A DNA stretch of 64,000 bases from Dermabacter sp. p3-SID358 (lineage in GTDB: Bacteria; Actinomycetota; Actinomycetes; Actinomycetales; Dermabacteraceae), in the NCBI RefSeq assembly GCF_025147465.1, contig NZ_JALXOZ010000002.1, forward strand, positions 62,001 through 126,000, read 5' to 3'. This document shows positions 34,363 to 43,303 of this stretch, piece after piece (position 1 is the first letter of the stretch; each line of letters starts with the position of its first letter). A program made the position numbers and the translations under genes. Under the pieces are notes generated by a model. The model saw nothing but the letters and a program-made list of their open reading frames with translations. It did no database searches and had not been told where the DNA came from.

Positions 34363-36494
34363 CAGGCACGCCCCCTATTGATCTCGAAATTCTGCAAATA
34401 CGACGAGTACAGCCGCACTGGTTCCACACCCTCGGGAAGCTTCCGGCAGGCCATCTGGAATACCGCGTCGTCTTCAGTCACAAAAAACACCGTCCGCACA
34501 CCAGAAGCTCCTGCCAGAGCTTCGAAGAACTCAGCAGATTCATTGAAGTTTTCCAACACCGCATACACCTCGGAGACATTCCAGCCCCGAACGCCGAGCG
34601 AGGTGATGATCCGTCCCTGCGAACCCGCGCGGAGCCACAATATCGGTGCGACTCGTTCAAATGCGCGATGATGTCGCACAGATAAAGGCGACTCGTAAGT
34701 CAGCGTGAAGAACGCGGCATTCTCCTCGAAACCATCAGCCATCGGGAACTCGTCCGTGAACTTGTAGCCACCCTTAATCGGCTCCCCGTTGGGCGTCTTG
34801 CCCGTGATTGCAGCGGTCACGCGAGGCTTCGTAATGTAGTCACAGATGCCCAGCGCCTCCCACTCAGGATCACCCGGACGTAGGCCTTGCTTGCGGAGCT
34901 TCTTCTGCTCATCAGCGCTCACCTCGTTGTTCGTCACCGAGATGCACTGACGACGACCGCCGTCCTGCTTGTTCAAGCGCATCACGGCGTGAGCAGTGGT
35001 GCCCGAACCAGAGAAGAAGTCGAGGATTAATGCTTCGCTCTTATCTTTAGTGAAAAAGCGCAGCGCATCTTCTACGGCATAGAGAGACTTGGGAAATGGA
35101 AATCGCCGCCCGTCCAGAATGTTGGTCAGCAGTTTTGTTCCGCCCTGCTCCGGACTGTGCGAGCCCACCCTCCACTGAGTTCCGGTGACGAAGGTAGATC
35201 GATAACCCGTCTCGTCTACGATGATCGAGCCATCTTTCCTTTGACCCAAAATGGGAAAGAGACCACGCTCAACTTTATCAATATTCCCCTTCTTCAAATA
35301 TGTTACAGCTGTCTCCGAACCACGCCACCTCCCAAGCCTGAGATACCCTTTCGAAAGTAGCGCCTGCGCGTTCCGTGAACTTATTTGCCAGTTCCCTTCA
35401 GAGCCATCCTTGCGAATCGGCCAGATTGCACAACATCCATCAGGAACGCCCCTAAACTCTCTTCGGTTGCCAAAAAAAGGCTTCCCGACCGAATGAAAAA
35501 TCCCCTCCCCGTCTTCCTCGTAAACGAATATAGGATAAAATTGATTCGGACTATCTTCACGCTGGGTATTACTTCCAGAACGCATAAGTCCATCCCAACG
35601 AAGCTTTTCAGCACGCTTGTCGCGCGTCACCCTCCACTCAGCCGGCAGTGGCAAATCGAGCGGGGCCGACTTTCCAACAAACACGAAAAATATATACTCG
35701 TCGGTGCGCCTGAACGCTGCCTGACGTGCAGCACCACTCGGATTGATGACACTAGAAATCATCTGGGTGCGCGCCTCCGGAAAAGTCTGCTCTAACAGCA
35801 GCCCGAGACGAAGATATTCTTTCTCATCGATTGTGCAGATAAGTACCGAATCGTCTGGGTTGAGAAGTTCTTTGGCAACGAGGAGACGTCGTTCCATCAT
35901 GGCGAGCCATTTGGAATGGCGGTAGGCGTCGTCCCCTTCGACGTAGTCATTGTTGTACTTCCAGTCCTTCGCACCGGTGTTGTACGGAGGGTCGATGTAG
36001 ATCGCGTCGACCTTACCCCGGTGGGTGTAGGTCAGCATCTCGAGGGCATGGAAGTTTTCTGCGTTGATGACGGTGTGGAACGGCTTATCGCCGCCGCGCT
36101 CGAGGCGGCCGGTCTCGACGAGCCCTGGGAAGATGCCGTCCTTGAACTCAGCGACAACGACCAGGTCGTCGACAACTACGTCGCGCTGTTCCGGCTCCTC
36201 CGCGTACATCTCCACCAGGTGCGCGAACCTGCCGTCTTCTTCACGGGCGATGTGATCGACGAGCCACAGCCGGTTATCACCTATGGCCGCAGAGCCGCGT
36301 GGTTCGAGAACGCGTACCTTGCTACCGCGTTTGGGTGTGACACCGGGGAGTTCGACGGCTTCTGGCTGGTGGCGTTCAAAAACGAGTCCGAAGTTACGCC
36401 GACTGGTGAGAGCTCGAATCTCGCTCTCGAGGTCGGCCCCGAGCTGTGGATCTACTGCGTGGAGTTGACGCATGAGGTCAGTGAGTCGCGACAT
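34362..36494 (-). CDS. Type III DNA adenine methyltransferase Mod subunit
   Basis: 710 residues. Beta-class amino-methyltransferase order: catalytic DPPYNTG (168-174) precedes the SAM-binding FSGSGTTAHA in the C-terminal third. The stretch between them (about 215-455) is the target recognition domain and is clearly richer in A and T (35150-35850) than the flanks, as expected for an exchanged specificity module. It protects host DNA and gives the pair its sequence specificity, probably N6-adenine. First gene of the mod-res operon; an AT-rich promoter region lies upstream at 36530-36600. Confidence 0.88.
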   Translation of the reverse strand: MSRLTDLMRQLHAVDPQLGADLESEIRALTSRRNFGLVFERHQPEAVELPGVTPKRGSKVRVLEPRGSAAIGDNRLWLVDHIAREEDGRFAHLVEMYAEEPEQRDVVVDDLVVVAEFKDGIFPGLVETGRLERGGDKPFHTVINAENFHALEMLTYTHRGKVDAIYIDPPYNTGAKDWKYNNDYVEGDDAYRHSKWLAMMERRLLVAKELLNPDDSVLICTIDEKEYLRLGLLLEQTFPEARTQMISSVINPSGAARQAAFRRTDEYIFFVFVGKSAPLDLPLPAEWRVTRDKRAEKLRWDGLMRSGSNTQREDSPNQFYPIFVYEEDGEGIFHSVGKPFFGNRREFRGVPDGCCAIWPIRKDGSEGNWQISSRNAQALLSKGYLRLGRWRGSETAVTYLKKGNIDKVERGLFPILGQRKDGSIIVDETGYRSTFVTGTQWRVGSHSPEQGGTKLLTNILDGRRFPFPKSLYAVEDALRFFTKDKSEALILDFFSGSGTTAHAVMRLNKQDGGRRQCISVTNNEVSADEQKKLRKQGLRPGDPEWEALGICDYITKPRVTAAITGKTPNGEPIKGGYKFTDEFPMADGFEENAAFFTLTYESPLSVRHHRAFERVAPILWLRAGSQGRIITSLGVRGWNVSEVYAVLENFNESAEFFEALAGASGVRTVFFVTEDDAVFQMACRKLPEGVEPVRLYSSYLQNFEINRGRA

Positions 36495-37121
36495 TCGCGT
36501 TCTCCTCGTCGGTTGTGGCCCTAACAGTCGAAATGTTTTGCATTATGTTCCCTGGTACTTGCTTTGTTCTCTAATTGTGTCGCTTTGCTTGAGTGTGCGC
36601 CAGTAATGAATCTCGAACTGCCTGGGTGTGTGTTGCTTCAGCACTTCGCCAGACGCGTGCCGCTACATCGCCGCAACGTCTGCTTGGGATTCTAAAGTCC
36701 CCTACCCCGTGGTGCTCTCACGTGGGCGTTCTGGGTCCCCGCTTAAAACACCCACCCTCCTAGCGGAGCTGGGAACGAACGTATTTTCACTACGCACTTT
36801 TGGAAAGGACCCCGTCATACTCCACACACAGCCGGAAGGCGAGATTTACGTGAGGAGGCCGCGGTCAGAGATATCAACCAGCGAGATTAAGGCGCAAGCT
36901 CGAGCAAGCGCGGACAACGAGGGGGAATCTAGTGAAGCGCAGCGCTAGTTTCTGCACGCGGGCGATTCTTGATGGAAGATAGCTGGCCGGTAGATCTCCG
37001 GTGTGGTTGTGCGGTTACAACACAGAGGTGCCGAGCCCATGCGGGCTCGGCGCCTTTGTAGTCTTTCTGCCCATACGGGCACCTTCGCGGTGACTCCGCG
37101 GTAAGTGGTGAGTCGAAGAGG
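36495..37121. other. 627-bp interval between mod and the GH172 gene
   Basis: Contains the probable mod promoter (AT-rich 36530-36600) and a rightward terminator (37027-37068). The open frame at 36628-36948 shows no domain or ribosome binding site and is not supported. Confidence 0.5.
37027..37068 (+). terminator. Strong rightward terminator without an upstream gene
   Basis: GGTGCCGAGCCC, loop ATGC, GGGCTCGGCGCC (12-bp stem, one wobble), then TTTGTAGTCTTTCT. The T-run is on the plus strand, yet both flanking genes run on the minus strand, so the gene it served is lost or unrecognised. Confidence 0.75.
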
Positions 37122-38219
37122 TTAGCGCGGTCGGCGGCTCTCGGCAGAGCCCACCGTGCCGCTCACATCCGTCGGGTGGTCGAGGTACCAGTAGGCAACG
37201 CTCGCGATGTCGTCATTGCGCTCGAACAAGCCGTTGTCCCAGTCGCCAATCATCTGCTGCGTGACGCGCAAATCCTCAGCGAAGTAGATCGGATCAAGAA
37301 GGTGCCAGCGATACATATCGAAGTGCGGAGGCATGCCGTGCTCGTAGTTCGAGAACTTCGAGCGGTCCTTGACGTCGACGCGCGTGAAACCGAATGAGTG
37401 GCTCGAGTAGGTCTGAGGGATCGGTTCTGGATCCTTCCGCAAAGCATCCTGGAATGCCCAGGAGCCACCCACATAATCTTCAAGGCCCGTGCTCGTGAGG
37501 GTGGGCCATTTCTCGTCTCCGTCGATGAAGAACTTGAGCTCGCCCTCGCCCCACCAGTAACGCTCAAGCGAAGTCAGGGTGAAGAAAGAACCGAGGTAAA
37601 CGCCGCTGCCCTTAATGTTTTCGAGAACGACGTGGTCATTGCCCTTCCCCAGATCGCCATTGCTCCTGCGCCACTGCGCATGGAAGTAGCCCGCCGAATC
37701 ATCAAGCTCGTCGCCCAGTGTGCAATCCACCTGGTAGAAGAAGCCTTCGATGACATCCGGATGCTGGCTTTCGATGACGATCCGGGCGTGCGAACGGAAC
37801 GGCATAGCGATAAATGAGTTGAACCCGGAGTTGGGCGCCACCACAATTGGGAGGGACTCCACGCGACTGGAAATAGCACCACCGCAGCAAAAGAAGTCCC
37901 CAAGGGGCGCCACGACCGAAGGCGATTCCTCGCCATCCCAATACATTTTCACGAGGAGATTGCGGTACACGAAGGGGTTCGCCTTGGTCACCGCATTACA
38001 CGTGATCCAGATATGCCGCACAACACCGGGGCCCTTAACGTCGACGAGGACGAACTCCTCCCCCGGCTTGAGGTCTACGCACGGCGATCCCTTGCGGGCA
38101 ACACCGAGATGCGATGCGGCCTGCGCGGCCTTTCCCTTCTCACCGCGAGGATTCTCCGCGTTGAAGGTCCGGGTCACAACGCCCGACTTCATGTCTGTGG
38201 GGTCGAAAATATTCAGCAC
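37122..38219 (-). CDS. GH172 family (formerly DUF2961) glycoside hydrolase
   Basis: 365 residues. GH172 enzymes act on alpha-D-fructofuranosides (including inulobiose/difructose anhydride I), D-arabinofuranosides or D-galactofuranosides. Family landmarks: RHIWITC (68-74), PLGDFFC (105-111), WWGEGE (222-227) and TGLEDYVGGSW (244-254), where Glu227 and Glu247 are the expected catalytic acids. No signal peptide, so it acts on sugars already imported. Last gene of a lacI-SBP-permease-permease-GH172 operon, which makes it the dedicated intracellular hydrolase. Which furanoside is used cannot be told from sequence. Confidence 0.87.
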   Translation of the reverse strand: MLNIFDPTDMKSGVVTRTFNAENPRGEKGKAAQAASHLGVARKGSPCVDLKPGEEFVLVDVKGPGVVRHIWITCNAVTKANPFVYRNLLVKMYWDGEESPSVVAPLGDFFCCGGAISSRVESLPIVVAPNSGFNSFIAMPFRSHARIVIESQHPDVIEGFFYQVDCTLGDELDDSAGYFHAQWRRSNGDLGKGNDHVVLENIKGSGVYLGSFFTLTSLERYWWGEGELKFFIDGDEKWPTLTSTGLEDYVGGSWAFQDALRKDPEPIPQTYSSHSFGFTRVDVKDRSKFSNYEHGMPPHFDMYRWHLLDPIYFAEDLRVTQQMIGDWDNGLFERNDDIASVAYWYLDHPTDVSGTVGSAESRRPR

Positions 38220-38230
38220 TTTTGCTCCTT

Positions 38231-39127
38231 CTACTTCACAGCGCCGGCGGTCACGCCGTTGCTCAAGGTTTTCTGGAAAATAAGGAAGAACACGATGGTG
38301 GGCAGCAGGGAGAGGAACGAACCGGCGTTCACGACGGTCATATCCACCGTGTATTGACCGCGAAGTGTCGCGAGCGCGATCGGAATCGTTTGCGCATCCT
38401 GGCTATTCAAAAGCACAACCGGGATATAGAACTCGTTCCATGTCCAAATGAAGAAGAACACCATCAAGACAGCAAGCGTCGGGCGAATCACCGGAACGAC
38501 AACCGTCCACAGAATTCTCCAGCGGCTCGCGCCATCAACACGTGCGGCTTCGAGAAGCTCACGCGGGAACGTTCCGAGCACCCCTGCGAGCAGGTAGGTG
38601 CCGAATGCTCCCTGCAGCACGATGAAGATGATGATGACTGACCAAATCGTGTTGAGAGTGCCCGTTGCTTGCGCGATGTAGAACAGCGGGTAAATGAGCG
38701 CTTCTTGCGGAATCATGGTCCCGAGGAGAAGAACCGCAAGAACACCGGTGCGCATTTTGATCCTGCCGATACCGATCGCATAGGCAGCGAGCATCGAAAT
38801 CAACACACCAACAACGGCAACGACGACCGAGATCACGATTGAATTCGTGAGGGCTTTCGGAAAGTCGATGATGTCGAGGTAACTCTGAAGCGGCCCTAGA
38901 TCAAACTTTTCCGGCAACGCCAAGGGGCCCCTCGTGGAGTAGTCCGCCGGGCTCTTGAAAGCATTGAGCACAACCAAAAGGAACGGCGAAAGAACGAGCA
39001 GGGCGCCGGCGCATGTCGCGATAAGCATGAGCAAGGATCCGGGTCTCACGCGCTCCCACAGCGTCCCTCGCTCCCGCTTCTGAATTTTGACGTCTCTCAA
39101 CGGGTCTTTAGTCACCGAATCACGCAT
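38231..39127 (-). CDS. Carbohydrate ABC transporter permease (MalG type)
   Basis: 298 residues with six transmembrane helices and the EAA loop LEAARVDGASRWRILWTVVVPVIRP that contacts the ATPase. The ATG at 39125-39127 follows AAAGGAGGAG and overlaps the upstream permease stop by eight bases. No ATPase gene is in the operon, so a shared MsiK-type ATPase elsewhere probably energises it, as is common in actinobacteria. Confidence 0.9.
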   Translation of the reverse strand: MRDSVTKDPLRDVKIQKRERGTLWERVRPGSLLMLIATCAGALLVLSPFLLVVLNAFKSPADYSTRGPLALPEKFDLGPLQSYLDIIDFPKALTNSIVISVVVAVVGVLISMLAAYAIGIGRIKMRTGVLAVLLLGTMIPQEALIYPLFYIAQATGTLNTIWSVIIIFIVLQGAFGTYLLAGVLGTFPRELLEAARVDGASRWRILWTVVVPVIRPTLAVLMVFFFIWTWNEFYIPVVLLNSQDAQTIPIALATLRGQYTVDMTVVNAGSFLSLLPTIVFFLIFQKTLSNGVTAGAVK

Positions 39128-40070
39128 CTTCGCTCCTCCTTTGAACCCACAGCATGACGAGTGCAACCACGAGGATCACCGCCGCCATCACTGTGGCGAT
39201 AGTCGCGCCGTATCCCACACGAGAGAGCTCGAAGAAGTTGCGGTAGGCGTAGTAGCTCGGCACTACCGTCGATCCCTCGGGCCCGCCTCCGGTCAGGATG
39301 AGGATGGGCGCGAAGACCTTGAGAGCGGCGACGGTCGCCGTCAGGGTCACGATGAAAATTTCGGGCCGGATCTCCGGGATGGTGATTTTCCGAAGTTGCT
39401 GAAACCATGAAGCACCGTCAAGGTCTGCCGCCTCATAGAGAGACGGATCGACTCGCCCGAGCGCCGCCATGAAGATGACGAGTGGGTATCCGAGCTGCAA
39501 CCACACGAGCATGAGCATGACCGTGACGATCGCGACCTTCGGGTCACCGAGCCAATCCGGCGGATTGGAGATCCCCACGCTGCGAAGGACCGCGTTCACC
39601 GCACCCGCATCCGTATTCATCACCCAGCTCCAAATAAAGCCGGCAACGGCAATGGGGAGGATCTGCGGAAGGTAGTAGCATCCGCGCAAGAAGCTTGCGA
39701 TGCGAGCTCCGTATCGCGGGGCCACGAGGTTGAAGAGGATCGCGGCGAGGAGAAGACCCAGAAGTGTGGGAACGACGACGATCGCCACGATCATCAAGAG
39801 CGAGTTCTTGAACGACATCCAAAAGGCATCGTCCTGGAACAAGGTGGTGTAGTTCTCGAGCCCTACCCAATTCATCTGCGCGGCTCCGCCTCGCCAGTCA
39901 AAGAGACTGATGAAGAGGTTTCCGAACAGTGGGATTAAGACGATGACCGAAAAGCCGATTGTCATCGGCAACAAGTACGGCCAATACCGTTCCTTGTGCC
40001 GAGCGTTGTGACGATCCCGGTCTCTAGGCCGAGCTCGACCCTCCACGCTTATTGCACTCATCGCGGTCAC
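39120..40070 (-). CDS. Carbohydrate ABC transporter permease (MalF type)
   Basis: 316 residues, six predicted membrane helices after a basic cytoplasmic N-terminus, and EAA motif YEAADLDGASWFQQLRKITIP. The ATG overlaps the solute-binding protein stop (ATGA). Forms the heterodimeric channel with the following permease. Confidence 0.9.
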   Translation of the reverse strand: MTAMSAISVEGRARPRDRDRHNARHKERYWPYLLPMTIGFSVIVLIPLFGNLFISLFDWRGGAAQMNWVGLENYTTLFQDDAFWMSFKNSLLMIVAIVVVPTLLGLLLAAILFNLVAPRYGARIASFLRGCYYLPQILPIAVAGFIWSWVMNTDAGAVNAVLRSVGISNPPDWLGDPKVAIVTVMLMLVWLQLGYPLVIFMAALGRVDPSLYEAADLDGASWFQQLRKITIPEIRPEIFIVTLTATVAALKVFAPILILTGGGPEGSTVVPSYYAYRNFFELSRVGYGATIATVMAAVILVVALVMLWVQRRSEDA

Positions 40071-41371
40071 TTCCCAGTGCCTGCGTCATAGAAGTCCTGA
40101 AGAGCCTTGATGAAATCGTCCGCGGTCTCGTTCCCGTTCGACATCGCCTGCATGTGTTCCTGGATGAAGTCGAGGAACCCGATCACCGGGTAGTCGGGGT
40201 AGTACGACAGCACATCGCCGTCCATGAGCTCAACGAAGCGCTCGGTGTACTCGCGTGTGCGTTCATCACTGATCGTGGAAGGGTCACCTGCAATCGGCAG
40301 GCCGCCAAGTTCGCCGATCACATTTTGTACTTCGTCCGAGAGCGTGATCTCGATCCACTCGTACGCGAGCTCCTTGTTCTTCGCGCGGTCCGGAACGCCC
40401 CACAGGTGGCCCGACGAGCCCATCACAAGGTTTGCTCCGGGGAAGGTTGCGTAGCCCCAATTGAAGTCTGCTTCACTCACTGCTCGGTGGAAAACGCCGT
40501 GGTTCCACACAACCATCGCGGCCTTGCCGCTGAGGAAGTTCACCGTCGCTTGCTCGAAGTTGAGGCCCGCGATGTCCTTGCCGACGTACCCTCGCTCGAT
40601 CCATGACTGGAAACGCTTGGTACCCTCTGCCCACGGGCCGGAGGTGAAGTCCACGGGATTCTTCACAAACATGAAGTCATCGATTTCGTCGCGTGTCGCG
40701 ATTGCCGACACGAGCGAGTACCACACCCACATTTGGTTGAATCCTTGGCTCGTTGCCGCCGAGCTTGCAATTGGGGTGACCCCAGCTGCCATGAGCTTGT
40801 CCATCCCGGTCTCGAGCGCGTCGAGATCACTAAAGTCTGGTTCTACCCCGTGCTCCTTGAGCAGGTCCTCGTTGTAGAACAGCGTGACGTACTCGCCGAT
40901 GTTAGGAATTCCGTACCAATCGCCCGAGCCAGCCATGCCGTTCTCGTACAATGCGAACGAACGCATGGAGGGACCGACCTTGTCGTCCCAACCGCGCTTG
41001 CTGACTTCATCAGTGAGGTTGGTGAGCAGGCCTTGCATGGCGAGCTGGCCACCGTCGGCATTTCCCTTGTTGAACTCGATGACATCGGGAACGTCATTGC
41101 CCGAGAGCGTAATTTTTGCGTTCTGGCGCACGGCGTCGAAGCTCGTTTGCTCGAAGCTCACCGTCACGTCAGGGTGCTTCTCCTTGAAGATTTCGAGCGC
41201 CTTCTTCCACCCTTGGCCTTGAGCCGAGGTCGGATCCTCGTACTGGAGGATCTTGAGCGACTTGCCGTCGCCCTCGCCCGACGACCCACATGCGGTGAGG
41301 CCCGTGGCGAGCACCGGCGCGGCGGCGGCGATGCCGAGAGCGCCAAGAGTCTGACGTCGCGTGATTTTCAT
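40067..41371 (-). CDS. Sugar ABC transporter solute-binding lipoprotein
   Basis: 434 residues. Tat-like signal KITRRQTLG, hydrophobic core and lipobox TGLTAC place it on the cell surface. The mature part is an MsmE/MalE-type family 1 binding protein (ILQYEDPTSAQGQGWKKALEIFKEKHPDV; WYGIPNIGEYVTLFYNEDLL). The ATG at 41369-41371 follows AAAGGTAAG. It delivers the oligosaccharide to the two permeases; ligand probably the GH172 substrate. Confidence 0.9.
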   Translation of the reverse strand: MKITRRQTLGALGIAAAAPVLATGLTACGSSGEGDGKSLKILQYEDPTSAQGQGWKKALEIFKEKHPDVTVSFEQTSFDAVRQNAKITLSGNDVPDVIEFNKGNADGGQLAMQGLLTNLTDEVSKRGWDDKVGPSMRSFALYENGMAGSGDWYGIPNIGEYVTLFYNEDLLKEHGVEPDFSDLDALETGMDKLMAAGVTPIASSAATSQGFNQMWVWYSLVSAIATRDEIDDFMFVKNPVDFTSGPWAEGTKRFQSWIERGYVGKDIAGLNFEQATVNFLSGKAAMVVWNHGVFHRAVSEADFNWGYATFPGANLVMGSSGHLWGVPDRAKNKELAYEWIEITLSDEVQNVIGELGGLPIAGDPSTISDERTREYTERFVELMDGDVLSYYPDYPVIGFLDFIQEHMQAMSNGNETADDFIKALQDFYDAGTGK

Positions 41372-41396
41372 TTTCTTACCTTTCACTTGATGCGGT

Positions 41397-42428
41397 TCAT
41401 TCCGCAGTGGTGGAAACGGAGTTTCGAGAAATTAGAGGGCAGGGGACCTTGATGCGAGACGGTTCGGTCGGTCCGTGGTCGATCAATTGCACGAGCTGGC
41501 GTACTGCCTCGGCGCTCATGCGAGGGTGGGGAAGTTCGACGGCCGTCAGGCGTGGCTCAAAGAATTCGGACGTGTATTGCACGTTGTCGAATCCCACAAT
41601 GCTGAGATCATTCGGGATTGAAAGGCCCATGGCGTGGGCTGCGCGCGCGACGCCAAAAGCTGTTCGGTCGGAGAAGCAGAAAAGGGCTGTGGGGCGTTCC
41701 TCAGCACTTCCACTGAGCAGCTCCTTAGCTGCCATTTCGCCAGCAGAAATCGAAGGGTCTAGCGCATTGATCACGAGGGCTGAGTTCTCGTCTTCGAAAA
41801 ACTCCCGCATCGCTTTGCGGTAGCCCTCCTCACGCAGATGGCGAGCGATGTACTTTTCCTCGTCGACTCCGATGTAGCCGATGCGGGAGTGGCCCGCATC
41901 GATGAGGTGCTTTGTCGCGTCATAGGCGCCCTGAACTTCGTCGGCGATAACCTCCGTCACGACGGGTGTGAGTCCAGAACTGACACAGTCGAGGAAAACA
42001 AAGGGCACACCGTGCGGAACCTCAGGTATCTGGCGCCTGCGAAAGTAGTCCGCGGCGAAGATGATGCCGTCCACATCGCGCTGAAGGGCCGTGCGAATCG
42101 CGTCCTGCTCGGCGTTCGGCCCCTCAAGGACGGGGATCGTCACGAGGATGTACCCGGCCTCCGTCGCCGCTGATTGCGCGCCCAACACGAGGCCGGGAAG
42201 GAAGAGGTCATCAGCGCTCGTGTGACTGATAAGGGCAATCGCGTGGCTCTTATTGAGCTTGAGTCCGATCGCATGGAGGTTGGGCGTGTACCCCATGTCC
42301 ATGGCCGCTGTGCGAATACGCTCGGCGAGTTCTGGGTTCACTCTCCCCTGATCCTTGCGATTCAGGGCAAGCGAGACCGTCGAGACTGATACACCGAGCT
42401 GCTCGGCGATGTCTCGCATACGCACCAT
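41397..42428 (-). CDS. LacI family transcriptional regulator of the GH172 operon
   Basis: 343 residues: N-terminal helix-turn-helix (VRMRDIAEQLGVSVSTVSLALN) with hinge, then a periplasmic-binding-protein-like effector domain. The ATG at 42426-42428 follows AAGGAAG; the open frame begins 22 codons earlier but that part is not LacI-like. Gene order and strand make it the first gene of the operon, 25 bases before the binding protein, so it is autoregulated if it binds the palindrome at 42489-42504. Confidence 0.9.
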   Translation of the reverse strand: MVRMRDIAEQLGVSVSTVSLALNRKDQGRVNPELAERIRTAAMDMGYTPNLHAIGLKLNKSHAIALISHTSADDLFLPGLVLGAQSAATEAGYILVTIPVLEGPNAEQDAIRTALQRDVDGIIFAADYFRRRQIPEVPHGVPFVFLDCVSSGLTPVVTEVIADEVQGAYDATKHLIDAGHSRIGYIGVDEEKYIARHLREEGYRKAMREFFEDENSALVINALDPSISAGEMAAKELLSGSAEERPTALFCFSDRTAFGVARAAHAMGLSIPNDLSIVGFDNVQYTSEFFEPRLTAVELPHPRMSAEAVRQLVQLIDHGPTEPSRIKVPCPLISRNSVSTTAE

Positions 42429-42488
42429 TGCCGCCACTTCCTTTGCGCCGTTACCGTGGGTCAATCGATTTACTCGTGACGTTAGAGA

Positions 42489-42504
42489 CGTCAAACGGTT
42501 GACG
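42489..42504. promoter_or_regulatory. Candidate LacI-family operator before the GH172 operon
   Basis: CGTCAAACGGTTGACG: CGTCAA and TTGACG arms centred on CG, the usual LacI-family layout, 61 bases upstream of the lacI ATG. TTGACG read on the plus strand is part of the right arm, so overlap with a promoter is possible. Confidence 0.5.
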
Positions 42505-42641
42505 CAACGACGAATCTGAAGAATTTTGTTATGGGCTCCCCGTTACGGCTTGGCTCGTCTTTCGGCGACTAGGATCGGGACTGTTGTCCAGTAAGGGCAG
42601 CGCCAACTGCCAGGCTGCACCGATCGCGAAGGAGGACGCCC

Positions 42642-43205
42642 ATGGCACGTCGCTGGTCCGTCCCGCCTGCGCGCGAGCGCGGCGAGGTTTTACTTGCGAG
42701 TGGTCCAAGCGGCGTTTTCCATTGCATTTACAGCTTTCCCTCCGCGATTGCCGCGGTTCTCTTTGGAGGGTTTGCCACGTTTCTCATTCTCGATCCCGGG
42801 AAAGCCACGCAAGCGGCGCTCATCATCGGGACGATCTTTCTGGCGGGCCTTGCCTTCTTTCTTCTCGCGGGGTTCGTGTGGTGCACGCGCTTTGGGGTGT
42901 GGGCTACGCGACGCGGTGTGCTCGTTCGCTACATTCCGGGTCGAACGACGTTCCTCCCGTGGACAGCGATCACCGCTTTCGAACCTGGGATGCACGATGG
43001 AGTGGAGTTGCGATCCCTGACTGCACGCATGGTCGATGGCACGAGCACCATGGTCCCTATTCTCTACAGAACAGACGGGCGACGGAACTTTCTCTCCTCG
43101 ACAATCACGCCTGAAGGCGCCCGCTACGTGGGCTCCGACGTGAACCCCGCGGTCGTGCTGCCCCAACTGCTTGACCTGCATCGCCAGGGGCGGCTCGGGG
43201 CATAA
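42642..43205 (+). CDS. PH-domain-like membrane protein, paralogue 1
   Basis: 187 residues. Two hydrophobic helices (about 26-47 and 58-82) followed by a soluble domain starting GVWATRRGVLVRYIPGRTTFLPWTAI, the strand pattern seen in small bacterial PH-domain (PF10756-like) proteins. The opening motif MARRWSVPPARERGEVLLASGP and the ending NPAVVLPQLLDLHRQGRLGA are shared with the next gene. GAAGGAGGACGCCC precedes the ATG. Function unknown; no enzymatic residues evident. Confidence 0.6.
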   Translation: MARRWSVPPARERGEVLLASGPSGVFHCIYSFPSAIAAVLFGGFATFLILDPGKATQAALIIGTIFLAGLAFFLLAGFVWCTRFGVWATRRGVLVRYIPGRTTFLPWTAITAFEPGMHDGVELRSLTARMVDGTSTMVPILYRTDGRRNFLSSTITPEGARYVGSDVNPAVVLPQLLDLHRQGRLGA

Positions 43206-43303
43206 CCCAAGCCCGGACTTCGATTTCCCTCTGCGACAGCGTCACGCCTGCACCGGTCGCCTGCCATACTTGAGACAGATCCCCGCCACAAAGGAGCACG
43301 CCC

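Noticed and set aside
36628..36948. 106-codon plus-strand ORF before the 37027 terminator
   Set aside because: No ribosome binding site, no domain, and irregular codon use; kept only as a note in the interval and terminator entries.
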